From the NCBI RefSeq assembly GCF_001999965.1, contig NZ_CP019646.1, positions 372,001 through 436,000 on the forward strand: a stretch of DNA of 64,000 bases, written 5' to 3'. The DNA comes from Limihaloglobus sulfuriphilus (GTDB lineage Bacteria; Planctomycetota; Phycisphaerae; Sedimentisphaerales; Sedimentisphaeraceae). Under the pieces are notes generated by a model, which was not told the origin of the DNA, made no database searches, and saw only the letters and a list, made by a program, of their open reading frames with translations. This document shows, in pieces, positions 52,316 to 62,045 of this stretch (position 1 is its first letter; every line of letters starts with the position of its first letter). A program made the position numbers and the translations under genes.

Positions 52316-52534
52316 ATGAATGCTTCAGTATATGTAAAGATGATGTTCGCAGCGGCAATAGCAATGTTTGTAATATCAGCACCTTCCGTAGCTGATTATG
52401 ACGTGTCAGACTATATCGGATCGGAGATGCAGCTTTGTGATAGCGGCCAAGACGACTCCCATAATATGGGATGCAAGGCACGCTGCGGCGACGACGAAAA
52501 GAAATGTAATCCTGGTGATCCTCCAAAGAAATAA
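52316..52534 (+). CDS. secreted Cys-rich microprotein, 72 residues
   Basis: AAAGGA lies 7 nt upstream of the ATG. A clear signal peptide (VYVKMMFAAAIAMFVISAPSVA) leaves a mature peptide of about 46 residues, acidic in the middle, with four cysteines spaced C-x11-C-x3-C-x6-C and a PPKK end. The even number and spacing suggest two disulfide bonds or a metal site. It forms a unit with its own promoter, a structured leader and a terminator. No homologue is recognised; function unknown. Confidence 0.65.
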   Translation: MNASVYVKMMFAAAIAMFVISAPSVADYDVSDYIGSEMQLCDSGQDDSHNMGCKARCGDDEKKCNPGDPPKK

Positions 52535-52613
52535 CACTAACTCCTTTTAACTACTAATTACTACTACAAACCTCCATAAAACAGACTATATGTCCCCAAA
52601 ACCCTTAAATTAA

Positions 52614-52652
52614 GGAAAGTTGCTCGCACTGGGCAGCTTTCCTTTCTTTTTT
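52614..52652 (+). terminator. Rho-independent terminator after the microprotein gene
   Basis: GGAAAG-TT-GC pairs with GC-AG-CTTTCC over a short loop and is followed by TTTCTTTTTT. The rest of the gap to 52952 is AT-rich and shows no gene. Confidence 0.85.
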
Positions 52653-52952
52653 GGAATAATCGTCTTTCACGCTTATTGCAGAGTATATGCCTCCCATGAT
52701 ATTTACCTGGAAATGCCGTACAAAGGTTCTGTTCCTGCAAAGTTTTATCTAAATCTCAAATGAAATAGCCTGAATTCTTATTGAATAAAGATTTTTAGCA
52801 GATATAATTAGAGATTATGTAATTACAGCATATAACTGGCCTTTGGCGGCCGTTTTTATATTTTGAATTTGGCAGTCTGCTTAGATTTAGATACGGTTTA
52901 TTGAGTACCACGCTTCAGTTATTTGTAAACTTTGTTTCATTAGGGTTTTAGT

Positions 52953-53612
52953 TTGCAAAAAATTTTTTTTACAGGCAAGTTTATAGTATTGGATGGGCCT
53001 GACGGATGCGGCAAAAGCACACAGGCAGCACTATTGAGAGAAAAACTCATTTCAACAGGCCTCGAAGTGGTGAGCTACAGAGACCCAGGTACTACCAGGA
53101 TCGGTGAAGCCATACGGGAGATACTTCTCGCAACAGAATACGCCGGCATGGGCGATAATGTTGAGGTGCTTTTGTATATGGCGGCACGGGCTCAGCTTTG
53201 GCGGGAGAAAATATCCTCTGACCTTGAAAATGGCAAGTGTGTCATAATGGACAGGTGGCTCTCCAGTACCTGCGCTTATCAGGGCAAAGCCGGCGGTTTT
53301 GGTATTGACAAGGTGATAAATATTGCCCGGGACAGCCTCGAAAGACTCTGGCCGGACATAACCATTATACTTGATATCGACAGCAGCCTCGCGGCGAAAA
53401 GAATCCGGCGTGAACTTGACCGCATGGAACTCAAAGGATGCGGCTACCACAAAATGGTGCGGCAGGGATATCTTGAGCTGGCGGACAAAATGGAAAATGA
53501 AACCGGGGACGTATCAGCTTTATTTAAATTGATCAACGCAGACGATACCCCGGAGTCAATACATTCGAAAATTGTTGAAATACTCATAAATAATTTGGGA
53601 AAAGGTATTTAG
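52953..53612 (+). CDS. tmk: thymidylate kinase
   Basis: Tmk phosphorylates dTMP to dTDP. The P-loop is GPDGCGKST at residues 15-23, the DRW segment is DRWLSSTCAYQGKAGG, and the LID-like Arg region is RRELDRMELKG. The TTG start at 52953 has AGGG 8 nt upstream and gives a protein beginning QKIFFTGKFIVLDG, the normal family opening. The 219-residue length fits. It is followed by rnc. Confidence 0.93.
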   Translation: MQKIFFTGKFIVLDGPDGCGKSTQAALLREKLISTGLEVVSYRDPGTTRIGEAIREILLATEYAGMGDNVEVLLYMAARAQLWREKISSDLENGKCVIMDRWLSSTCAYQGKAGGFGIDKVINIARDSLERLWPDITIILDIDSSLAAKRIRRELDRMELKGCGYHKMVRQGYLELADKMENETGDVSALFKLINADDTPESIHSKIVEILINNLGKGI

Positions 53613-53701
53613 AGTCTTGGTTATATTTAAAATTTATAATCGGACTCAAAACCCTGAAACCCTGTAGTACTATTTAGATAATAATAAGTCACAGTTTTAA
53701 T

Positions 53702-54400
53702 ATGGAACAGGCAAAATTAGATGAATTGCAAGAGCTGATTGGATACCGCTTTAAGGATCAGCAGTTGCTGTCTCTGACCTTGACACACACATCGTCAGTT
53801 TCAGACCGAATTGAAAGTAACGAACGCCATGAATTTTTTGGGGATGCAGTTTTAGACCTGGTTATCTGCCAGGAGCTTTTTGAGAAATACCCCGACTATT
53901 CGGAGGGCGATTTGACCAAAATAAAAAGCCGCCTTGTCTCTCGTGAGACCTGTGCGGAGGTCGCTGAGAAAATAAATCTTGTTGACTATCTTTACGTAGG
54001 CCGCGGTACGGGCAGCCGAGGTTTAAAGGGTTCAATCGTTGCCGGCACCCTCGAGGCGCTGATAGCAGGTATTTATATTGACGGCGGACTAAAGCCCGCT
54101 GCGGAATTCATAAACAAACTCTTTGGTGAGCTTGTTGACAGTGCCGACGCCGATGAACACCAGGATAACTATAAATCATTGCTTCAACAGTATTCACAAC
54201 AAAATTTATCGGAATTGCCCATTTATGAGGTAATAGATGAGCAGGGGCCCGAGCATAATAAATGTTTCGAGGTTGAGGTTTCAATCGGCAATGTGCATTA
54301 TTCAAGTGCATGGGGTATCAGCAAAAAGATAGCCGAACAGGCCGCCGCCAAAAAGGTGCTTGAGGAGTTGGGCGTAATAGAAGTACAAAATAAACCTTAA
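53702..54400 (+). CDS. rnc: ribonuclease III
   Basis: Rnc cuts double-stranded RNA in rRNA and mRNA maturation. The endonuclease signature NERHEFFGDAVLDLVI is near residue 40, with the second acidic site in GTLEALIAGIYIDGG. A double-stranded RNA-binding domain fills the last 70 residues (NYKSLLQQYSQQNL to AAKKVLEELG). The 232-residue length is typical. It runs in the same direction as tmk and the phosphoesterase. Confidence 0.96.
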   Translation: MEQAKLDELQELIGYRFKDQQLLSLTLTHTSSVSDRIESNERHEFFGDAVLDLVICQELFEKYPDYSEGDLTKIKSRLVSRETCAEVAEKINLVDYLYVGRGTGSRGLKGSIVAGTLEALIAGIYIDGGLKPAAEFINKLFGELVDSADADEHQDNYKSLLQQYSQQNLSELPIYEVIDEQGPEHNKCFEVEVSIGNVHYSSAWGISKKIAEQAAAKKVLEELGVIEVQNKP

Positions 54401-54428
54401 GTCAAATATTAAATTAAGGAAGGTCAAT

Positions 54429-56534
54429 ATGGACAGACGCTGCTTTATGAAAGTCTATGGGGCCGGTATGGCCGCGGCATTACTGCCGTCAGGAGCCTGG
54501 GCCATGGCAGGCAAACAAAGTGACGTTTTGCGGGGTTTTATTGTTTCAGACGCTCATTTTGGCTGGGACGGTGGTGATCAGCCGCGAATCAGCGAGCAGC
54601 GGGAGGCAATGAGGAATATCGTCTCCACATTTGGGAAACTGGACTTGATGATTGACACCGGCGATGCCTACCACGGCAATCTAAAAGGAGATGTCAGGGG
54701 TAAATCCGCAGGAGACTGGACTGATATCATATCAGGTGAGACTGGTTCGTTGCCGATGCTTTATGTGCCGGGCAATCATGAAATTATGGGCTGGAGAGAA
54801 GGGGACCCTGAGTGGAGGTGCAATCGGCTTGGAAGCCTTCCGTGCCGCCCGTATTACAGCTTTGATATAAAGGGCATACATTTTGTTTCTGTACCAGAGC
54901 TTATGATGGCTGTCTATGTCAACAAGGAAACTATTGAGTGGCTTAAGCTCGACCTTGAGGTGAATCGTGACAAGACGGTTATTTTGCTCTCGCACAATAA
55001 TATAAGCGGAACCACGACTCCTGACGAAGAGGGCTATCGCGGTCTTGTCAACAGCGCAGAGCTGTATGATATTATAAAGGCCAACCCGAATATTATAGCC
55101 TGGATGCACGGTCATAACCATAATTATCAGATTGTTCAAAAGGACAACTGTATGTATGTTTCCAACGGCCGGATTGGCGGTTTTGACCCCAGCAATGGCC
55201 AATATGGAATCGGAGGGATCTATTTTGAGCTATCAAACAACCTCCTTGATGTAAAATGTTACAGTGCACAGTTTAAACGCTTCCTTGGGCCGGACGACGG
55301 GCCTCAGCTCGCAGGCAGGATGAAGGCAAAGACATCTCTGGATCCGGCAAAACCGATGGCATACAGTTTTGGTACCGGCGGCGCAAGAGATACCGAGCGT
55401 ATCCCGATGGTTAATCACTATACCTCGAAATCTGAGTCGGCCAAACTGTACATTACCGGAGCCGACGACGAAATAATAAATGAAGATACAACGCTGAGTT
55501 ATTATCAGTGTCGGCCCAGTAATACTCACATGCAGCTGTTTGGTTTTATCGTTCGGGACCCTCAAAAGCTGTGGCGATGGGACGATCCGGGCATTACGCT
55601 TTTTAAACGCAGTGACGGTAAGGATATACGTGTTACTGCTCCTCATTACGGTGCAGGCATGTGCAGTTACTACCGCTGTCCACCCGATCAGGAATACGAG
55701 GTTACGCTTGAGCTTGAAGGAAGCGGGCAAGGGCCAAAACTTGACATAGAGTTTATGTATTTTGACCGAACGGGAAAATATCTGGAATCAAAACACGCTC
55801 CGCTTTACGATATAAAGGCCGGTAAGCAGAAAGTGGTTTACAGCGGCATAGCCTCTAAACCGACAAAGGCTGTTACTATATATGATGATCCGGATGAGCA
55901 TAATATACTCAACTTCATAGTGCAGTGTATTTTTACCGATATGACAAGCGAAGTGAAAGTTAAGTCTTTTGAACTTCGTTTTAAAGGTGCTCATGGGGCT
56001 ACCGTCGATCCGGCAGTTATTATTGACGGCAGAAGATATTCCCGTAAAGGAACTTTGAAGCAGGGTGAGTTGGCCGAGTTTGATATTCCATTGCTCAAGA
56101 ATAAATCACAGCAGACATATCAGCTCAGTGCCGGCGGCAACAGACGGCTAAGCTGGCTTATTAAGTATGACCATCTTGACTGGCAGCTGCGTAACGCAGC
56201 CGCGGCAGATATGGGAGAGTATATACAGATTGACGGACTGAGAAATCAGTGGAGTCATGAAAAAGAAATTTTATTTGCTCCAATGGCGGCTACTGACGAA
56301 CCGTTTGTGAGCAGGCTCCGCGGAATAACAAAAGCCAGGATTTACCCGGTTGACAGGGGCAGCAAAAACCTGAAAGTAAAAATAGAAGAGTGTTATCCAG
56401 GCATTAAACCAATTGTTTTTGTTCGCAGCGATAATAAGCCGGCTTCTGTGTCTGCCTCTGAAGGTTTCTCTTATAAAAACGGTATAATTGAGATAACCGT
56501 TAAAAAGGGCGAAACAATAGATGTTATTTTATAG
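54429..56534 (+). CDS. exported metallophosphoesterase
   Basis: A calcineurin-like phosphoesterase with the metal ligands in VSDAHFGWDGG, DTGDAYHG, GNHEIMG, LSHNNIS and HGHNHNY (residues 40-240). The N terminus DRRCFMKVYGAGMAAALLPSGAWA looks like a twin-arginine-type leader (RR then hydrophobic, A-x-A cut). The last 400 residues are beta-rich, an accessory region of unknown role. The substrate, perhaps a phosphoester of the cell surface or a polysaccharide, is not known. It is convergent with the PQQ-propeller gene. Confidence 0.88.
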   Translation: MDRRCFMKVYGAGMAAALLPSGAWAMAGKQSDVLRGFIVSDAHFGWDGGDQPRISEQREAMRNIVSTFGKLDLMIDTGDAYHGNLKGDVRGKSAGDWTDIISGETGSLPMLYVPGNHEIMGWREGDPEWRCNRLGSLPCRPYYSFDIKGIHFVSVPELMMAVYVNKETIEWLKLDLEVNRDKTVILLSHNNISGTTTPDEEGYRGLVNSAELYDIIKANPNIIAWMHGHNHNYQIVQKDNCMYVSNGRIGGFDPSNGQYGIGGIYFELSNNLLDVKCYSAQFKRFLGPDDGPQLAGRMKAKTSLDPAKPMAYSFGTGGARDTERIPMVNHYTSKSESAKLYITGADDEIINEDTTLSYYQCRPSNTHMQLFGFIVRDPQKLWRWDDPGITLFKRSDGKDIRVTAPHYGAGMCSYYRCPPDQEYEVTLELEGSGQGPKLDIEFMYFDRTGKYLESKHAPLYDIKAGKQKVVYSGIASKPTKAVTIYDDPDEHNILNFIVQCIFTDMTSEVKVKSFELRFKGAHGATVDPAVIIDGRRYSRKGTLKQGELAEFDIPLLKNKSQQTYQLSAGGNRRLSWLIKYDHLDWQLRNAAAADMGEYIQIDGLRNQWSHEKEILFAPMAATDEPFVSRLRGITKARIYPVDRGSKNLKVKIEECYPGIKPIVFVRSDNKPASVSASEGFSYKNGIIEITVKKGETIDVIL

Positions 56535-56559
56535 CATTCGGATTGCCGCTTGTGGGCAT

Positions 56560-59013
56560 CTATAGGCCTTCGCTAATGTTATATACCATAAGAACATCGC
56601 CGTGGCGTATGTAAAGTCTGCCGCCGCAGATGACCGGATGTGCCCAATGGTGATCTTCGCCCATAGTTACCTTAAATGAGCTGACGACTTCAAATTTATC
56701 CGGGCCTGCTTTTACAAGAGCTACTGTTCCTTCTTTTTCTTCGTAGCAGTATAGCATTCCGTCAGCATATGTCAAACAGCCTTTGCCGATCCATGAATGG
56801 TCATACATTACCTTGCCGCTGTCCCATTCGAGGCATACCCAGTTGCCGTTTGAATTGCCGCGCCAGCTTGAACCGTAAATGTAGCCATCTACGAGAACAA
56901 CTCCGCCGTGATGAGTGTCGAGCGTTTCGTCTTCCCATTTGACCTTTATGCTGCTGCCGTCATCATTAAGTTCAACCATTACTCCGCCGTCATCATAGCC
57001 GCTGGTGGCATAGACCATTGAATCTGAATATACGGGCGTAATGGGGTTTATATCTTTCTTCCCGTGTTTATGTTTCCAGAGAATTTCGCCGTTAGATGCA
57101 TCAATACCGACAAGTGACTCAAGCATTGTAATGATGACTTTTCTGCCGCCGCGTTCCACAAGTATAGGCGAGCAGTAAGCGCTTTTCTCATCAATTGATT
57201 TGCTTGCCCAGATTACTCTGCCGGTCTTTTTGTCCAGCGCTACAACGGAAGCCTTTTTGCCGCCGGGGGTAACAATAACCTTATCGTCAACGATCAGCGG
57301 CGACTCTGCAATGCCCCAGTTGCCGTATTCTCCTTCGAAATCCTGAAATACATTCTTTGCCCAGAGAGGTTCTCCTTTGGCTGCTTCAAAACATGCAATA
57401 GAACCCTTGCCGCTTATAACATAAACATTGCCGTCATTGACTGTTGGGGTTGAGCGGCTGCTCTCGTATGACCTGTCCCATTCGGGCCCGTAATTTCTTT
57501 TCCAGGCGAGTTTTCCGTCCATATCAAAGGCGAAGAGCACGCCTCTTTTGCCTATCATTCCGGTTGTGTATATCAATCCTTCAGCAATTGATACCGTAGA
57601 ATAGCCCTTGCCCAGACCTTTAGCCGACCAGATTATTTCGGGGCCGCTTTCGGGCCATTTTTTCATCAGGCCCGTTTCTTTGGATATACCGTCGCGGTTA
57701 TGGCCTCTCCATTGCGGCCAGTCGGGTTTATCTGTAGTTTCAGCCGCTGACGAAGCAGCGGGGGAGTCTTTTTCATCTGCCGCCACGTCCAGGCAGACCA
57801 TCTCGCCGCCGGCGTTGCGGGCGTATATCCTTCCGTTTGCCAGAACCGGAACACTCCAGCATCGGCTGCCGGAGAGAATTTGAGCTCCAGATATCTGTTT
57901 GAAACCGTCAGCAGAAGCCTCGGCGATAACGAGGTTGCCTTTTTCTCCCAGTACAATAAGTTTGCCGTCAGCAATCATCAGGCTGCCCATGCCGAAGCCG
58001 CCCTGGGCCCAGATAATTTCCCCTGTTTCCAGGTTGATACAGCGGAGCTCGCCGCCTTCGTCAACACCGTAAATATGCCCCTCATATAAAACCGAAGGGT
58101 TCATTTTGTTACGCATGTTTCTATTTTGCCAAAGTTTAGATGCTTTTTCGCCCTCTACTTTCAGCAGGGCACAGCCAGTTCCGTAGCCGGAAGAAATAAA
58201 AACTCTATCGCCCGTGATTATCGGGTCTGCCGCGTTCACATCATGTCTGGTTTTCCACGGATATGTCCAGATTATCTCGCCGTAAGCAGTTTCAAGGCCC
58301 GCAACGTTGTCGAAACCAAAGTTTACTAACTGCTCTTTTCCGTTGAGTTTACTCATAACAGCGGTTGCATATCCGCCGGGTTTGTCACTGGGCGACCAGA
58401 GCAGTTTGCCGTTTGCTTTATCCAGAGCAGTTGCCTGGTAGCCGACATTATAAACGGCCATGCTGCCAACAATCAATGGTGAGCCTGCCAGGCCCCAGGT
58501 TGTATTTTCGGCACCGGTTACTTCAAGAATATTAGTTTGCCAGATAAGTTTTCCGGTGTCGGCTTCAAGACAAAGGGCATCTCCGGTTTTACTCAGTGTG
58601 TAAACCCTGTCATCAGATACTGTTGGAGTAGCAGATGTGCCGCCTTCGTAATATTTGGGATCCAGGGGTTCGGGGTAGCTGTATGTCCATATCTGTTTGC
58701 CTGTAGCCGCGTCAAAACAGAACACAACGTCTTTATGCTCGGATTCGTCAATATCTTTTGAGCCGGTGTTTCCGAAAGTGTAGGCTTTTCCCCGGGAGAC
58801 CGATATAGTGGAAAAACCTGTGCCGATGTTTGCTTTCCAAAGGGGGGCGGCGTCTTCTTTTATTTTTTCTGGGCTCCACTCGGATTCATGTGATATTCCG
58901 TTGTAATCGGGCCCGCGCCAGTGCGGCCAGTCAGCGGCAAATGATAAACCGCAAACGCACAATAGAAGAACGGCTAAAAACGCTGATTTTCCAGCAGACA
59001 GGGTATTTTTCAT
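56560..59013 (-). CDS. exported PQQ-like beta-propeller protein, duplicated
   Basis: A signal peptide (SAFLAVLLLCVCGLSFA) precedes two successive PQQ-repeat propellers. Each opens with a related tryptophan motif, WPHWRGPDYNGIS near residue 30 and WPQWRGHNRDGIS near 430, and then repeated A-x-D/E-x-x-T/K-G-x-x-x-W units. The linker is Ala/Ser/Thr-rich. Such WxxWRG proteins are common in planctomycetes and lack the dehydrogenase active site, so it is probably a scaffold or binding protein. ATG 59013 has AGGA 7 nt upstream. Confidence 0.9.
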   Translation of the reverse strand: MKNTLSAGKSAFLAVLLLCVCGLSFAADWPHWRGPDYNGISHESEWSPEKIKEDAAPLWKANIGTGFSTISVSRGKAYTFGNTGSKDIDESEHKDVVFCFDAATGKQIWTYSYPEPLDPKYYEGGTSATPTVSDDRVYTLSKTGDALCLEADTGKLIWQTNILEVTGAENTTWGLAGSPLIVGSMAVYNVGYQATALDKANGKLLWSPSDKPGGYATAVMSKLNGKEQLVNFGFDNVAGLETAYGEIIWTYPWKTRHDVNAADPIITGDRVFISSGYGTGCALLKVEGEKASKLWQNRNMRNKMNPSVLYEGHIYGVDEGGELRCINLETGEIIWAQGGFGMGSLMIADGKLIVLGEKGNLVIAEASADGFKQISGAQILSGSRCWSVPVLANGRIYARNAGGEMVCLDVAADEKDSPAASSAAETTDKPDWPQWRGHNRDGISKETGLMKKWPESGPEIIWSAKGLGKGYSTVSIAEGLIYTTGMIGKRGVLFAFDMDGKLAWKRNYGPEWDRSYESSRSTPTVNDGNVYVISGKGSIACFEAAKGEPLWAKNVFQDFEGEYGNWGIAESPLIVDDKVIVTPGGKKASVVALDKKTGRVIWASKSIDEKSAYCSPILVERGGRKVIITMLESLVGIDASNGEILWKHKHGKKDINPITPVYSDSMVYATSGYDDGGVMVELNDDGSSIKVKWEDETLDTHHGGVVLVDGYIYGSSWRGNSNGNWVCLEWDSGKVMYDHSWIGKGCLTYADGMLYCYEEKEGTVALVKAGPDKFEVVSSFKVTMGEDHHWAHPVICGGRLYIRHGDVLMVYNISEGL

Positions 59014-59199
59014 AAGCAAATCCTTTATATTTTTTTACTGATATTTAAAATTTATTATACAATACTAATAGGAATTGTCAAATACTATTATTAAAGTACA
59101 GTTAAACCCTCTACTTTGTTTTGCCGGTACCGGGGGAGTATTTGACATACTTTGAAATTTGAGATTTGAGATTTTGTGCCTTTCTGCTAAAATGCCTGC

Positions 59200-60780
59200 A
59201 TGACGCGGATTATACACAGGTATATTTTCAGGGACCTCTTTAAGGTCTTTATACTTACGACACTGTCGATGACACTTATCTTCAGTATCAGCCAGATGTT
59301 GCGCCCAATCCAAAAATACGGCGTCGCCCCTGAACAGGTTTTCAAACTGCTTTGGTATTTTTCGCCGGTGATGCTCTCTTTTGTAATGCCTATCGCGGCG
59401 GTATTCGCCGCGAGTATAACCTACGGCCGCTTTGCCAGTGACAACGAGTTTGACGCATGCCGTGCATCGGGTATCAGCCCTCATTCTCTGGCAATGCCCG
59501 GTCTGGTGCTGGCGGTCTTTGTTGCTGTATGCAATCTGCTGCTTAATTTTTATATCTCTCCTGTTTATATAGACAAAGCCGAGAGAAGCATACAGGCTAA
59601 CGCCAGGGAGATAATCTTTCGAAGCCTTGAAAGAAACGGTTATTACGAGAACAAAAACGGCAGATTCAAGATTATGTCAGATGTTGTACTGCCGGAGGAA
59701 AACCGTCTTCTTGGGGTGAATATCCTGGAACAGCGTAAAAATAAGAGCGGCTGGCTTGTAACAACACCCGAGGCCCAGGTTGAGATTGATACGCACCGCC
59801 ATTACAACAATATAGTCGCTGTTGCTCATGATGCCTATTACATTGACGGCAAAACCCAGGGTTATTCCAGAAGATTGCCCGTTATGGGCAGATTTGGCTC
59901 TTTATTAGGCGAGAAAGTGAAATTTCTTAAATATGATGAGCTCACGGAAGTGAAAGACAATCCTTACCTTTTTAACCCTGTCCGCGAGAAAGTGCTTGAA
60001 GTGTCTGACCAGCTTTCTGCGGAGCTTTTTTCAGAATACATTTCCCGTTCATTATCCGATAACGGCAGATTCGAGCTCTTTACTCCCGCCCGCAGGCTTG
60101 TGGTTCATTGCGGCGGCGCAGAAGCTCAAAACAAGAGTACAATCAGACTTCTGGGCGAGGTCAAGACTGTCGAATACGATAAACTGCTGGCCGAGAGGAT
60201 GATAAAGACCTGGGCCGGCCGGGAGGCTTTTCTACGTCTTGATGCTGATAGAAGCTGGGTTTTGAGTATGCCCAGTGCTGTCTGGAAGAGTCCCGACGGC
60301 ATAGAAGGTCTCGCAGCAGACCACAATATGCGCGGGATTTCCATGCCGGCCGAGCTGGAAGATCTGTTCAGTGAAGAAAACATTCTCCATACAGTTATGA
60401 ACGAACATCCCGATGAGCCAACCGAGGAGCTTAAAACCCTGCATACAAGGGTAAAGGACAAAATAGTGGATGTTTATGCCAATATCCACGCTGAAATACA
60501 TTTTCGCATTGTATTTGCGATTGGCTGTATCAGCCTTGTGATTACCGGTATGGCACTTGGTATAATATACAAGGGCGGCCACGTATTAACAGCGTTTGGT
60601 TTGAGCTCAATACCGGCAGGATTCCTTATCGTAGTTATAGCCGCGGGAGAAAATATAACTAAAAATGTACCCAGCGGTGCCGAGAGTTTCTCATACAACG
60701 GAATTTACCTGATGTGGGCAGGTCTCGGTGTATTGATGCTTATATCGGGGCTGGTTTATAGAAGAATAAATCATGCATAG
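59200..60780 (+). CDS. LptF/LptG-type permease of LPS transport
   Basis: A YjgP/YjgQ-family protein that forms the membrane core of the LPS extractor LptB2FG. Three N-terminal spans (residues 10-120, with FDACRASGISPHSL just after span 2) and three C-terminal spans flank a large periplasmic domain of about 330 residues, longer than in E. coli. The family segment RxIxRYIFRDLFKVF opens the protein. It is paired with a second permease 28 nt downstream. lptB is not in the window. Confidence 0.88.
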   Translation: MTRIIHRYIFRDLFKVFILTTLSMTLIFSISQMLRPIQKYGVAPEQVFKLLWYFSPVMLSFVMPIAAVFAASITYGRFASDNEFDACRASGISPHSLAMPGLVLAVFVAVCNLLLNFYISPVYIDKAERSIQANAREIIFRSLERNGYYENKNGRFKIMSDVVLPEENRLLGVNILEQRKNKSGWLVTTPEAQVEIDTHRHYNNIVAVAHDAYYIDGKTQGYSRRLPVMGRFGSLLGEKVKFLKYDELTEVKDNPYLFNPVREKVLEVSDQLSAELFSEYISRSLSDNGRFELFTPARRLVVHCGGAEAQNKSTIRLLGEVKTVEYDKLLAERMIKTWAGREAFLRLDADRSWVLSMPSAVWKSPDGIEGLAADHNMRGISMPAELEDLFSEENILHTVMNEHPDEPTEELKTLHTRVKDKIVDVYANIHAEIHFRIVFAIGCISLVITGMALGIIYKGGHVLTAFGLSSIPAGFLIVVIAAGENITKNVPSGAESFSYNGIYLMWAGLGVLMLISGLVYRRINHA

Positions 60781-60808
60781 AAGTTAGTAAAATATTTCTG
60801 TAGATTAT

Positions 60809-61963
60809 ATGCGGACATTAGATAGATACATAGTTAGAAACTTCCTCACGGGGTACCTTATAGCGTTTTTCGTGCTTATGGGGCTGCGAATCATAATTGA
60901 TATGTTTATCAATCTTGACGAGTTCAGCAAACACTCAGAGCTCGGCGTTGTTCAGGTTATGGCTAACATCTGTAATTTTTACATGATTCAGAGCAGTGTC
61001 TATTTCCGCGATTTTGCCGGTCCGATCAATGTTGTCGCGGCAGTTTTCGCTCTTGGCCGAATGACCAAAAAGAATGAGCTTGTAGCGATGATGGCATCGG
61101 GTATCAGCCTCAAGCGGGTTATCATGCCGATAATCTTTTTCTCGGCATTACTTTCAGGTCTGTTGATAGTTGACCAGGAATATATCATTCCTTCGCTTGC
61201 CGGCAGTATTGTTCGTGACCATGATGAGTTGCCCGGACAGCAGAACTACAGTGTTTCATGTCTGATTGACAAGAACGGCTCAATAATCAATGCGTCTCAA
61301 TATAGCGAAGGCGCCCAGACGATGACAGGAGCGTCTATCATTCTGCGAAAGCCGACTGATGAGGGGTTGTGGCAGACGATAGGCTGGATCAGGGCTGACA
61401 GGGCGGTATATAACCCTGTAAAAGATGTCTGGGAGCTTTACACAGAAACAGAAAATCCAGACGGAACTGTTGATACAACGCCCGGCGGCGACCTACAGAA
61501 TATAATTCCTTATGCCAGCACTGAAGATATCCCCGCTCACAGGGTTGTGCTTTCGTATAAGACCGATCTGACACCCGAAATCATACCGGTTCGGAGGAAA
61601 CAGCAGTCAGTTACTTTGCTTAGTTTTTCTCAGCTTCGAGAGTTTTCCAAAACCACTCCCCGAAGCCATGACCGGGCAAGGATGCTGCTGGAGCGGAATA
61701 CACGGATGACAGACCCGATAATCAATCTGATTATGCTTGTCATTTCGCTGACGGTTCTTACCTGCCGTGATAACAAGCAAATGAAGTCTGCTATTATGGT
61801 CAGCTTTGGCATAACGGTGGGCTGTCTTATATTTACGTTTGTATGTAAAATGTTCGGAACCGAGCAGGTTTTTGAAAAGGTAAGGCCGAACTTGTGGGCA
61901 TGGCTGCCGGTGGTGGTATTTTTGCCTGTTGCGGCTTTTATGTATGACTCTATGAAAACATAG
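60809..61963 (+). CDS. LptF/LptG-type permease, second subunit
   Basis: The second YjgP/YjgQ protein, 384 residues. It opens LDRYIVRNFLTGYLIAFFVLMG, has the family loop MASGISLKRVIMPI between spans, a 180-residue periplasmic domain, and three final spans. With the gene at 59200 it gives both membrane halves of the LPS transporter. In closely paired permeases the first is usually LptF and the second LptG, but the sequence alone does not decide. Both are on the same strand and 28 nt apart. Confidence 0.9.
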   Translation: MRTLDRYIVRNFLTGYLIAFFVLMGLRIIIDMFINLDEFSKHSELGVVQVMANICNFYMIQSSVYFRDFAGPINVVAAVFALGRMTKKNELVAMMASGISLKRVIMPIIFFSALLSGLLIVDQEYIIPSLAGSIVRDHDELPGQQNYSVSCLIDKNGSIINASQYSEGAQTMTGASIILRKPTDEGLWQTIGWIRADRAVYNPVKDVWELYTETENPDGTVDTTPGGDLQNIIPYASTEDIPAHRVVLSYKTDLTPEIIPVRRKQQSVTLLSFSQLREFSKTTPRSHDRARMLLERNTRMTDPIINLIMLVISLTVLTCRDNKQMKSAIMVSFGITVGCLIFTFVCKMFGTEQVFEKVRPNLWAWLPVVVFLPVAAFMYDSMKT

Positions 61964-62045
61964 TTTTCAGTGAGAGATACAAGTATCCAGCCCGATAGTG
62001 CTATTTGAGATACTTTTAGAATTGCGGTTTTTAAAGGAAGATAAT

